A DNA stretch of 64,000 nucleotides from the NCBI GenBank assembly GCA_963662245.2, contig CAXXVQ010000008.1, forward strand, positions 186,001 to 250,000, in the 5' to 3' direction. The stretch is from JAFGVL01 sp963662245. Lineage in GTDB: Bacteria; Bacteroidota; Bacteroidia; Bacteroidales; Paludibacteraceae. The notes under the pieces are model-generated. The model had not been told where the DNA came from. It saw nothing but the letters and a program-made list of their open reading frames with translations, and did no database searches. A program made the position numbers and the translations under genes. Numbering within the stretch: the first letter of the stretch is position 1; each line of letters begins with the position of its first letter. Below, in pieces: positions 1-8,400 of the stretch.

Positions 1-1
1 T

Positions 2-646
2 GCTGATTTTGGAGCTCCTCAAATTAGAGAAAGAGTAATAATAATTGGTTCAAAATTAAATTCGGATTTTGTTTATCCTGAACCTACGCATTTTAATCCT
101 GAAGAAGCTTCGTTATTAACTTCAAACTTAACTCCATATCTAACTCTTGCTGAAGCAATAAGTGATTTGCCTTTTATCACTAGTGGAGAAGAGGATTTTG
201 AGTATGCGGAACATCCCAAAAATGAGTTCCAAAAACTGATGAGACAAAATGCTCCTAAAAAACTGATGGATCATAATGCTCCCAAAAATAATCAGAAGCT
301 GGTTAAATTAATGGAATGTCTTCCTGATGGAGGAACACCGAGAGATGTGCCCGAAGAACTTAGACCTAAAAGTGGTTTTGCAAATACTTATTGTAGGTTA
401 TGGTGGAATAGACCAAGCACTACAATTACAAGAAATTTAAGTACTCCATCATCTTCAAGATGTATACACCCAAAAGCACCAAGACCATTGACAACAAGAG
501 AAGGTGCACGAATTCAATGTTTTCCTGATGACTATATTTTTTATGGTTCAAGAAGCGATAGAAATCTTCAAATTGGGAATGCTGTTCCTACATTCTTATC
601 TATTGCATTAAAAGAATCTATAAAAAGTCATTTTGAGAAAGCATAA
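2..646 (+). CDS. DNA (cytosine-5-)-methyltransferase, C-terminal part (5' end outside window)
   Basis: The reading frame is open from the first bases, so the gene starts upstream of the window and the ATG at 167 is internal. The visible 214 residues begin with DFGAPQIRERV, the motif VIII region of C5-cytosine methyltransferases. A variable stretch follows that would be the target-recognition domain, then STTITRN (motif IX area), LTTREGARIQCFPDDY, and finally GNAVP (motif X). The catalytic PCQ motif and the SAM-binding FxGxG motif would lie outside the window. The enzyme would methylate C5 of cytosine in a short DNA site, as part of a restriction-modification system or alone. Its base composition is clearly more A+T-rich than cobQ, 14 bases downstream, which suggests it was acquired. 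Any partner endonuclease would have to be upstream. Confidence 0.9.
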   Translation, partial: ADFGAPQIRERVIIIGSKLNSDFVYPEPTHFNPEEASLLTSNLTPYLTLAEAISDLPFITSGEEDFEYAEHPKNEFQKLMRQNAPKKLMDHNAPKNNQKLVKLMECLPDGGTPRDVPEELRPKSGFANTYCRLWWNRPSTTITRNLSTPSSSRCIHPKAPRPLTTREGARIQCFPDDYIFYGSRSDRNLQIGNAVPTFLSIALKESIKSHFEKA

Positions 647-660
647 TAAATATCTTTTCT

Positions 661-2142
661 ATGCAACCCCTAACCCCCATACTCTTTGTCGGAACGGGTT
701 CCGATGTAGGCAAATCGGTAATTAATGCCGCTTTTTGTCGCATCTTTAAGCAAGACGGTTATGCGCCTGCTCCGTTCAAAGCACAAAATATGTCGCTTAA
801 CTCTTACGCCAGTGAAGAAGGCTTGGAGTTGGGTCGTGCGCAGGCAGTGCAGGCAGAAGCTTGCGGTATTCCTTGCCTGAGTGCTATGAATCCTATTTTA
901 CTAAAACCCACGAGCGAGCAAAAAGCGCAAATCGTACTCAATGGTAAACCCATGGGCAACCAAACCGCTCGTGAGTATTTTATGGGCACTGACCGTGAAA
1001 ACCTCTTTGCCGAAGTGATGAAAGCTTGGCATAGTTTGGCAGATAAATACAACCCAATTGTGATGGAAGGTGCGGGCAGCATCTCCGAGATGAACCTTTG
1101 GGACAAGGATATTGTGAATATGCGCATGGCTTTGGCTACGGGTGCTGCTACGGTGCTTGTGGCAGATATCGACCGAGGCGGTGTGTTTGCTTCCGTGTAT
1201 GGCAGCATCAAACTTTTGCCCGAGGAAGAGCGCAAGCACATCAAAGGGATTTTGATTAATAAATTTCGTGGTGATATTAGCCTGTTTGAGGATGGGCGTA
1301 AAATGCTGGAAGAGCTGACGGGTGTTCCTGTGATTGGTGTGGTGCCGTATTTTCAGGATATCCAGATTGAGCAGGAAGACAGCGTGGTGCTGGATTATAA
1401 GCGTGGAGCTAATCAGGATGGCAAACTCAATGTAGCAGTGGTGCTGCTGCGTCATATGAGCAATTTTACGGATTTCAATGCCTTGGAGCGTATGCCTGAG
1501 GTGAATCTATATTACACCGCCAATGCGAAGGAACTAGCCAAGGCGGATATTATTCTGCTGCCGGGTTCTAAAAATACGATGTCCGATTTGCAACACATTC
1601 GCCGAGAAGGTTTGGCGCAGGTGATTCTACAAGCTGCTGAGCAGGGAAAAGCCGTGTACGGAATCTGTGGCGGTTACCAAATGATGGGGCAGGAAATTCA
1701 TGACCCTAATGGTGTGGAAGGCGATACGCCAAGCATGCCCGGTTTAGGTCTGCTACCAACCGTAACTACGCTGACCGAAGAAAAACGCAGCGTTCAAACT
1801 TCCTTTACTTTTGGTGAAAAAGCAGTGCCTTGTCAAGGCTACGAAATACATATGGGTACAACGGAGCTGCAAGGAGCAGAACCGCTTTGTGAATTGTCGG
1901 ATGGTTCGTGGGATGGCTGTAAGGTGTCGGATAAATTATGGGGTTCGTATCTGCATGGCATCTTAGATAATAAAGCTGTGCTTCAGGCAATTTTTGAAGC
2001 CAATCAACTGAAAGCTGAAGTAGCCGAGTTTGATTTCCAAGCTTTCAAAGAAGAGCAATACGATAAACTAGCTGCTCATGTGCGTGAGCATGTGGATATG
2101 GATTTGGTGTATTCGTTTATGAAAAGACCCCCAACCCCCTAA
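661..2142 (+). CDS. cobQ: Cobyric acid synthase (glutamine-hydrolysing)
   Basis: This enzyme amidates four carboxyl side chains of adenosylcobyrinic acid a,c-diamide, using glutamine and ATP, in cobalamin synthesis. The N-terminal dethiobiotin-synthetase-like domain shows the P-loop GTGSDVGKS at residues 11-19 and KAQNMSLNSYAS soon after. The C-terminal triad glutamine amidotransferase domain has the nucleophile Cys336 in GICGGYQMMG and the histidine near 432 in GSYLHGILDN. At 493 residues it is of normal family length. The last residues (KRPPTP) and the stop codon are encoded by a dispersed C-rich repeat, so the original C-terminus has probably been replaced. The cobalamin gene cbiB lies about 140 bases downstream on the same strand. 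No cobalamin riboswitch is visible upstream, where only 14 bases separate it from the methyltransferase. Confidence 0.95.
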   Translation: MQPLTPILFVGTGSDVGKSVINAAFCRIFKQDGYAPAPFKAQNMSLNSYASEEGLELGRAQAVQAEACGIPCLSAMNPILLKPTSEQKAQIVLNGKPMGNQTAREYFMGTDRENLFAEVMKAWHSLADKYNPIVMEGAGSISEMNLWDKDIVNMRMALATGAATVLVADIDRGGVFASVYGSIKLLPEEERKHIKGILINKFRGDISLFEDGRKMLEELTGVPVIGVVPYFQDIQIEQEDSVVLDYKRGANQDGKLNVAVVLLRHMSNFTDFNALERMPEVNLYYTANAKELAKADIILLPGSKNTMSDLQHIRREGLAQVILQAAEQGKAVYGICGGYQMMGQEIHDPNGVEGDTPSMPGLGLLPTVTTLTEEKRSVQTSFTFGEKAVPCQGYEIHMGTTELQGAEPLCELSDGSWDGCKVSDKLWGSYLHGILDNKAVLQAIFEANQLKAEVAEFDFQAFKEEQYDKLAAHVREHVDMDLVYSFMKRPPTP

Positions 2143-2160
2143 AGGGGACTTTGCTGAATC
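2127..2160. repeat. C-rich palindromic repeat over the cobQ stop codon
   Basis: The sequence reads ACCCCCAACCCCCTAAAGGG and then GGACTTTGCTGAATC. It matches the left arm of the two longer hairpin elements at 55.0 and 55.3 kb. It supplies the cobQ stop codon (TAA inside CCCCTAAAGGGG). Its inverse complement lies at 2300-2324, at the start of cbiB. Confidence 0.85.
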
Positions 2161-2184
2161 GACGAATTAAAAACAAATCAAACA

Positions 2185-2265
2185 TTGCGTTCCTTGCGTT
2201 TTCCTTGTGTTCCTTGCGGTAAAGATTTAACCGCAAAGTTCGCTATGATTATCGCAAAGAGCACT
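2185..2265. repeat. CTTGCG-type intergenic repeat with hairpin
   Basis: Between cobQ and cbiB the sequence holds several short copies of TTCCTTGCG/TTCCTTGTG. Next comes an inverted repeat in which CTTGCGGTaAA (2213-2223) pairs with TTaACCGCAAAG (about 2227-2238), and then further CGCAAAG words. Repeats of this kind occur between genes in Bacteroidetes. It could form a hairpin in the cobQ-cbiB transcript, but it has no terminal T-run. Confidence 0.6.
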
Positions 2266-2282
2266 AAGATTTTATATAGAAA

Positions 2283-3236
2283 ATGTTATCCTTTCTCCAT
2301 AGCCCCCTTCAGGGGGTTGGGGGTGAATTTTATATTCTCCCTCTCATTTTTGGTTTTCTTCTAGATTGCCTAATTGGTGACCCGCATTCCTGGCCGCATC
2401 CCGTGCGCTGGTTCGGTTGGCTTATTTCCAATCTTGAACTTCGATTCAATAGCGGTAAACACCGAAAGCAGAAAGGTTCTCTTGTTGCAGGTGGATTGGT
2501 TGCTGTGGTTTGGGCAATTGCTTACTTCTTGCAATTTTCTCTAAATTCATTCCTCATTCCTCAAATACTCATTAACTCTATCTTAGTGTATTGGTGCATA
2601 GCCAATCGCGGATTGATTCAAGAATCTTATGCGGTAATCAAAGCTTTGAAAAAAGATGGGCTAGAGGCAGGGCGTAAACAGTTAAGCTATATTGTGGGGC
2701 GTGATACCTCAAAGCTAAACGAGCAACAAATTCGCACGGCAGTACTTGAAACTATGGCGGAGAATTTAAGCGATGGAGTAGTGACGCCCCTGTTCTTTTA
2801 TGCTTTGGGAGGTGTGCCTGCAATGGTAGCCTTTAAGATGGCTTCTACGCTGGATTCTACGATTGCTTATAAAAGTTTGCGATATAAAGAGTTTGGATGG
2901 TTTGCTGCCCGTTTGGATGATGTACTGAACCTTATTCCGGCAAGGCTTACTGCTTTGTTAATGGTTATTTTGAGCTTTAGCTGGCGAGGTTTTGTATACA
3001 TTTTTCGCTACGGACACAAGCATGCCAGCCCGAATGCGGGTTATCCCGAAGCAGCCTTGGCGGGAATACTTAACACTCGCTTTGGTGGCCCGAATGTCTA
3101 CCACGGTCAATTAGTGGAGAAACCTTATATCGGAACTACTATAAAGGAATTGACTAATCGAGATTTTTACTTTACGGCTGTTTTGAATACTTTGGTGAGT
3201 GTAGCTTGTGTTTTGCTTGTCGCCTTTATAAACTAA
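2283..3236 (+). CDS. cbiB: Adenosylcobinamide-phosphate synthase (CbiB/CobD type)
   Basis: This membrane enzyme joins adenosylcobyric acid to an aminopropanol phosphate, giving adenosylcobinamide phosphate, late in cobalamin synthesis. Family signatures are LLDCLIGDPHSWPHPVRWFG near residues 27-46, DTSKLNEQQIRTAVLETMAENLSDGVVTPLF in the middle (shown by ETMAENLSDG), and SPNAGYPEAALAG towards the C-terminus. Several hydrophobic segments are present, as expected. The ATG at 2283 is the only start codon before the first conserved block. It means that about residues 6-14 are encoded by the G/C-rich repeat at 2300-2324, so the repeat appears to have been absorbed into the N-terminus. It is read in the same direction as cobQ and is followed by a hairpin at 3241-3260. 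Confidence 0.93.
   Translation: MLSFLHSPLQGVGGEFYILPLIFGFLLDCLIGDPHSWPHPVRWFGWLISNLELRFNSGKHRKQKGSLVAGGLVAVVWAIAYFLQFSLNSFLIPQILINSILVYWCIANRGLIQESYAVIKALKKDGLEAGRKQLSYIVGRDTSKLNEQQIRTAVLETMAENLSDGVVTPLFFYALGGVPAMVAFKMASTLDSTIAYKSLRYKEFGWFAARLDDVLNLIPARLTALLMVILSFSWRGFVYIFRYGHKHASPNAGYPEAALAGILNTRFGGPNVYHGQLVEKPYIGTTIKELTNRDFYFTAVLNTLVSVACVLLVAFIN
2294..2324. repeat. G-rich arm of the palindromic repeat inside the cbiB 5' end
   Basis: The sequence TAGCCCCCTTCAGGGGGTTG followed by GGGGT is the right arm of the same element family seen at 55081-55106 and 55341-55370, and is inverted relative to 2127-2160. It lies in the cbiB reading frame. Confidence 0.8.
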
Positions 3237-3240
3237 GAAA

Positions 3241-3265
3241 GCCCCACATTTCTGTGAGGCCTCTT
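3241..3265. terminator. Hairpin between convergent cbiB and the secreted-protein gene
   Basis: GCCCCACA (3241-3248) pairs with TGTGAGGC (3253-3260) with one mismatch, and CTCTTT follows. It lies between two genes that end towards each other, so it may serve as a terminator. Confidence 0.5.
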
Positions 3266-3283
3266 TAAGTATTTTAGCTTGGA

Positions 3284-3889
3284 TTATTTACCCATTACTT
3301 TGATATTGTGAATACGGAAGTTTTGAAGTGCTTGTTCTTCTTTTCCACACATTGTAGGAACAAATTTTAAAGCAACATCAGCTTCGTTGATTGTAGCTTT
3401 GGCTGTGAAACCATATTGAGCATCTGCTCCTTCAGCTTTAGAACCGATGTATTCTCCAATTTTCACCCATTCGCCACCTTTTACAGATTTCATAAGAGCA
3501 AAACCGCGAACATCACCTGTTGCAGAAGCAGCAATTTCTACGGTAGAGATATATTTTTGCTCGCTAATTGACATTTCACCACCATCTTTTCTGATATCAA
3601 CATAACCTGCAGTTACGCCATCGTTCATAGGTGTTTTTTTAGCTTCACAGCTTGGAGTTACAGCAGCTTTAGTGAAAATGTATTCTACTTTGTTTCCATC
3701 ATACTCTTTTTGTACTTTGAATTTTGCTTTTGAGTCTACTTTTTTGGCGCTACATTCAGGTGATTCTGCTTTTTTAAATCCTTTTTCTTCAAAAGATTGG
3801 AAGTTTTCGTCAATTACTACTTTCTGAGCAAATGAACCAGCTGCAAAAGTAAGTGCTAATGCACTGATAATAAGTTTTAAGTTTTTCAT
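3284..3889 (-). CDS. Secreted hypothetical protein
   Basis: I do not recognise a family. The 201-residue product starts MKNLKLIISALALTFAAGSF, a typical Sec signal peptide with likely cleavage just before or after AQ. The reading frame could be extended to 3940, but the signal peptide and a promoter at 3930-3959 favour the start at 3889. The mature part is rich in lysine, has four or five cysteines (in SPECSA, PSCEAK and PTMCGKEE), and looks like a small beta-rich envelope or periplasmic protein. It is transcribed alone. The genes on either side are a convergent cobalamin gene and an exporter pair, neither of which suggests a function. Confidence 0.75.
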   Translation of the reverse strand: MKNLKLIISALALTFAAGSFAQKVVIDENFQSFEEKGFKKAESPECSAKKVDSKAKFKVQKEYDGNKVEYIFTKAAVTPSCEAKKTPMNDGVTAGYVDIRKDGGEMSISEQKYISTVEIAASATGDVRGFALMKSVKGGEWVKIGEYIGSKAEGADAQYGFTAKATINEADVALKFVPTMCGKEEQALQNFRIHNIKVMGK

Positions 3890-3929
3890 AATATAAGTTT
3901 TAGTTAGTGATTTTTTTGAACTCAGTTGG

Positions 3930-3959
3930 CAAATGTACAATAGTTAAGCCAAATATCAA
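3930..3959 (-). promoter_or_regulatory. Bacteroidetes-type promoter for the secreted-protein gene
   Basis: On the minus strand the -7 box TACATTTG (3930-3937) matches TAnnTTTG. A TTG lies 19 bases upstream at 3957-3959 as the -33 element. The start codon at 3889 is about 40 bases downstream. Confidence 0.55.
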
Positions 3960-3975
3960 TAGTTGCTAAAAATTT

Positions 3976-4464
3976 TTAAGCTTTGTGTTTAAGCCTTAAC
4001 TCGTGAAATGATTCGCGTCTGAATATAAGGTTGGGAACGCTAACTCCTACTGCCAAAGCCATCAATATAAAAGTTGCTTTTAGTCCATTATTTACGGTTG
4101 AAGCAAAAATGTCGTTGAATTTATCTCCTGAAGCACTTGTCAGACGAATTACGCCTAGCATTAATTTATATGTAAAAATGCCAGGTACCATTGGAATTAC
4201 TGCAGGAATTGAGAATACTAAAGGTGGTGCATGTTTGTCTTTTGCTGCTAGCAGACTTAAGATTCCAATTGTAGAAGCTCCCGTTAGAGAAGCCAAGATG
4301 ATACTGAAATCTAATTCGGTTAAAACATTGCGTATCGTTACTCCTAGTAGCCCTAAAATAAAAATGTGTATCAGGGTGCGCACCGGAACATTAAATAATA
4401 CACCAAAACCAACGGCTGCAGTTCCGCCCAAAAGTGCCTTTAATAGAATTTGTATGTAGTCCAT
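3976..4464 (-). CDS. Threonine/serine exporter family, small membrane subunit (DUF3815-like)
   Basis: The 162-residue protein is almost entirely hydrophobic, with about four or five membrane segments. The sequence PAVIPMVPGIFTYKLMLGVI resembles the C-terminal membrane half of ThrE-type exporters. The neighbouring gene 4469-5236 encodes the other half, and the two are separated by only four bases on the same strand. The two together would form a split ThrE-type transporter that moves threonine, serine or a related small solute out of the cell. The substrate is taken from family knowledge only; nothing in the window confirms it. Confidence 0.8.
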   Translation of the reverse strand: MDYIQILLKALLGGTAAVGFGVLFNVPVRTLIHIFILGLLGVTIRNVLTELDFSIILASLTGASTIGILSLLAAKDKHAPPLVFSIPAVIPMVPGIFTYKLMLGVIRLTSASGDKFNDIFASTVNNGLKATFILMALAVGVSVPNLIFRRESFHELRLKHKA

Positions 4465-4468
4465 AAGT

Positions 4469-5236
4469 TTATAATTGATATAGTGCGATGGTTAAAATTA
4501 ATCCCAAAGCAATCATAAATGAAATAATAATGCCGTGAACAGCCCTAAGTATGCCGTTTAGAATGTTGCCATCTATTAGGTCTGTAAACGAGTTGATTAA
4601 TGGAACTCCCGGTATTAAGTATAAAACAGAAGTTGCGTATGCGGCTTCAAAACCTCCTTTAGGAAATAGATAGCAAAATAGCCCGGAAATCAATGTAGAT
4701 GTCAAGGATGCCAGAAATACACACAGATAACTGTTGAACTTAAACTTGTGGGCTTCTTGTCTGACGAAGAGACCTGAGAAAGTGGCTAGAAATCCAACGC
4801 CCATAGCTTGAATGCTTCCGCCAAAAATTCCGCAGAAACAAGCTCCAGCTAAAGCAACTAGGGTAAGGATAATTAATCTCGGGTAGTGAGCTAATTTTGA
4901 TATTCTATCTAATTCGCTGTCTAAAGTTTCTAGGCTTAAGTTTTCTTCTTTTATCCTCCAGCTTAGTCGACTAATGCCTGAAACAATTTTAAAGTTCACA
5001 CCATGTGGTGATGTTCTTTTAATACTGCTAAATGAATGTTCGTGGTCAATATCTGACAAGGTTAGAGTGAGAGCTCTATGGGTGATAAATAGGTTTGCTT
5101 CATAACCAAAAGTGTTTGCAATTCTATCCACAGTCATGCGTATGCGAGCTGTGCTGGCTCCATTGCTCATAAGTAAACTTCCTGTTTTAAGAAGTAGGTC
5201 GCCTAGTTGTTTGAGTTTTAAGTCTGCTTTGTCCAT
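4469..5236 (-). CDS. Threonine/serine exporter family, larger subunit (DUF1212-like)
   Basis: The start at 5236 (MDKADLKLKQ) is chosen because the in-frame extension to 5311 encodes an unlikely N-terminus rich in Phe and Tyr. The soluble N-terminal part (about residues 1-110) contains LLMSNGASTARIRMTVDRIA, typical of the first domain of ThrE-like proteins. About five membrane helices follow, with the motif YLIPGVPLINSFTDLIDGN near the C-terminus. Together with the downstream 162-residue protein it makes a complete ThrE-type exporter. A possible -7 box TACCTTTG is seen at 5255-5262 on the minus strand, without a clear -33 element. Confidence 0.85.
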   Translation of the reverse strand: MDKADLKLKQLGDLLLKTGSLLMSNGASTARIRMTVDRIANTFGYEANLFITHRALTLTLSDIDHEHSFSSIKRTSPHGVNFKIVSGISRLSWRIKEENLSLETLDSELDRISKLAHYPRLIILTLVALAGACFCGIFGGSIQAMGVGFLATFSGLFVRQEAHKFKFNSYLCVFLASLTSTLISGLFCYLFPKGGFEAAYATSVLYLIPGVPLINSFTDLIDGNILNGILRAVHGIIISFMIALGLILTIALYQL

Positions 5237-5341
5237 AATGAAATAATATGGCAGCAAAGGTACAAAACGCATAGTGTAAAAAGTGTAAAAAGAGATGTGA
5301 TTTTTGCTCAATGAATACTTTTTTTGATTGTGATTTTCCCC

Positions 5342-5372
5342 TTTGAAAAATAGAATATTAACGCTAATTTTG
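5342..5372 (+). promoter_or_regulatory. Bacteroidetes-type promoter upstream of ileS
   Basis: TTTG (5342-5345) and TAATTTTG (5365-5372) are separated by 19 bases, a full match to the -33/-7 consensus. The ileS start codon is about 110 bases downstream, leaving a leader that contains the small palindrome at 5380-5401. Confidence 0.7.
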
Positions 5373-5379
5373 CAGGCTT

Positions 5380-5401
5380 TAGCTTCGGCTACGCTCAGCT
5401 A
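5380..5401. repeat. Short dispersed palindrome in the ileS leader
   Basis: TAGCT (5380-5384) and AGCTA (5397-5401) enclose TCGGCTACGCTC. The word is of the same style as the GCGTAGCAGC hairpins at 55.1-55.3 kb and lies between the promoter and the start of ileS. It may be a remnant of a dispersed repeat or a leader hairpin. Confidence 0.4.
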
Positions 5402-5483
5402 CCGCTTGTCTTGTGTTTTTTGCGATATCTGTTGCGTTCGGAGTCAATTGAAAATTGGTAATTATTTAATTGATAATTAATAA

Positions 5484-8400
5484 ATGAGTAAGAAATTTGC
5501 CGAATATCAAGGGCTGAATTTATCGGAAATCAACAAAGAAGTGTTGAGCCAGTGGGCTGAGAAAGATGTGTTTCATAAAAGTGTGAAAACCCGTGAGGGC
5601 GCACCTTCATTTGTTTTTTACGAGGGGCCTCCATCGGCTAACGGTATGCCGGGAATTCACCATGTGATGGCTCGTTCTATCAAAGATATTTTCTGCCGTT
5701 ATAAAACCATGAAGGGTTTTCAGGTAAAGCGTAAAGCCGGATGGGATACGCACGGACTACCTGTTGAACTTGGTGTAGAAAAAGCTTTAGGAATTACTAA
5801 AGAAGATATCGGTAAAAAAGTTACTGTTGATGAATACAATGCAGCCTGTCGTCATGATGTGATGCGTTTTACTAAGGAGTGGGAAGACTTGACTAGCAAA
5901 ATGGGGTATTGGGTAGATATGAATGACCCATATATCACTTACGATAACAAATATATCGAGAGCCTTTGGTATTTGCTTAAGCAATTATATGGCAAAGGTT
6001 ATTTATACAAAGGCTATACAATTCAGCCATATTCGCCTGCTGCCGGAACAGGTTTGAGCTCGCATGAGTTGAACCAGCCGGGTTGCTACCGCGATGTAAA
6101 AGACACTACTTGTGTAGCGCAATTCAAAACAAAAGCATCAGCATTAGCAAAATTAAACCTACCTGAGTGGGGTGAAACTTACTTCTTGGCTTGGACAACT
6201 ACACCTTGGACTTTGCCTTCGAACACAGCTCTTTGTGTGGGGTCAAGTATTGAATATGTTGCAGTACAAACATATAATCCATATACTTCTCAAAAAGAAA
6301 CAGTAATCATGGCGAAAGCTTTGATGAAGAGTCTTTTCTCTGAAAAAGCAAATTCATTGGCTTTAGAAGATTATAAAGAAGGAGATAAATTAATTCCGTT
6401 CAATATTGTTGCAGAGTACAATGGATTTGATTTGGAAGGTATGGAATACGAGCAACTTATCCCTTGGGTAAATCCGGGAGATGGTGCATTCCGTGTAATC
6501 ACAGGTGATTTTGTGACTACTGAAGACGGTACAGGTATCGTGCATATTGCGCCTACTTTTGGTGCGGATGACGACCGTGTGGCAAAAGCGCATGGCATAC
6601 CTCCCTTGATGATGATTGACAAAGATGGAAATCGTCGCCCAATGGTAGATATGTCAGGGAAATACTTCTTGGTGGATGATTTGGATGCTGACTTTGTAAA
6701 ATCAAGCGTAAATGTTGATTTATACAAAGAGTATGCTGGTCGCTTTGTGAAAAATGCATATGATGCTACTCTTGCTGATGATGCAACTACCTTGGATGTA
6801 GATATCTGCGTGGCGTTGAAGTTGCAAAATTTAGCTTTCAAGATAGAAAAACATACACACAATTATCCACACTGCTGGCGTACTGATAAACCTGTACTTT
6901 ACTATCCATTGGATAGCTGGTTTATTCGTTCAACTGCCGCTCGTGATAAAATGATTGAGCTTAATAATACCATCAACTGGAAGCCTGCTTCTACAGGAAC
7001 AGGTCGTTTTGGTAAATGGTTGGAAAACTTGAATGACTGGAATCTTTCTCGTTCTCGTTATTGGGGAACTCCACTTCCAATTTGGCGTACAGAAGACGGA
7101 GCAGAAGATCTTTGTGTCGGGTCAATAGAAGAGTTGATGACTGAAATCGATAAATCGGTTGCAGCAGGATTGATGACTGAAAATCCATACAAAAACTTCA
7201 AAGTGGGCGATTACTCAAAAGAGAATTATGCCCCTGAAAACATCGACCTTCACCGTCCGTATGTAGATGGTATCGTGTTGGTTTCACCAAGCGGAAAGCC
7301 AATGAAGCGTGAGTTAGATTTGATCGATGTGTGGTTTGACTCAGGTGCAATGCCATATGCTCAATTACACTATCCTTTTGAAAACAAAGAATTGATTGAA
7401 AGCAGTTCAAACTTCCCTGCAGATTTCATTTCTGAAGGTGTGGATCAAACTCGTGGATGGTTCTTTACGCTGCATGCCATCAGTACCATGATTAAAGGTA
7501 GCGTGGCTTTCAAAAGCGTAATTTCAACAGGATTGGTGTTGGATAAAAACGGAAACAAAATGTCTAAGCGTTTAGGCAATGCAGTTGATCCGTTTTCAAC
7601 GATAGAAAAATATGGTTCAGACCCGTTGCGTTGGTATATGATTACAAACGCATCGCCTTGGGATAACTTGAAATTTGATATTGAAGGAATTGAAGAAGTG
7701 CGCCGTAAATTCTTCGGAACACTTTATAACACATACTCATTCTTTGCCCTTTATGCCAATGTAGATAAATTCGATTTCTCACAAGCTGAAGTGCCCGTAG
7801 AGAAACGCCCTGAAATTGATCGTTGGATTATTTCTTTGCTAAACACATTGATTAAAGATGTTGATGCGGCATACAATGATTACGAGCCAACGCGTGCCGG
7901 TCGTGCTATTGCGGATTTTGTAAATGACAACCTAAGTAACTGGTATGTGCGTTTGAATCGTAAGCGTTTCTGGGGTGGCGAAATGGATGAAGATAAACTG
8001 GCTGCTTACCAAACACTTTATACTTGTTTGGAAACAGTGGCTTGCTTAATGGCACCTATTGCCCCATTCTATGCCGATAAATTATTCTTGGATTTAAATA
8101 AGGCAACTGGGAAAGATTTAAGTGAATCAGTTCACTTAGCGCATTTCCCAACTTGCAACGATGGTTTGGTAGATAAAGATTTGGAAGTGCGTATGCAATT
8201 GGCACAAGATGTTTCTTCTATGACTTTGGCTTTGCGTAAAAAAGTGAATATCAAAGTGCGTCAGCCGCTTCAAACTATTATGATCCCGGTTTTGGAAGCA
8301 AAACAACAAAGCTATATTGAGCAAGTAAAAGATATCATTCTTAGTGAGGTGAATGTGAAAGACATCAACTTTGTGGATGATTCTGCCGGAATCCTAGTGA

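Noticed and set aside
804..1244. Long reading frames antisense to cobQ (also 901-1455)
   Set aside because: They have no recognisable domains and lie wholly within a clear cobQ gene; the G+C-rich codons of cobQ create them.
661..3236. Cobalamin riboswitch controlling cobQ or cbiB
   Set aside because: The gap before cobQ is 14 bases and the gap before cbiB holds only repeats; no B12-box-like sequence was found.
6371..6862. Reading frames antisense to ileS
   Set aside because: No start-site support and no family pattern; ileS covers the region fully.
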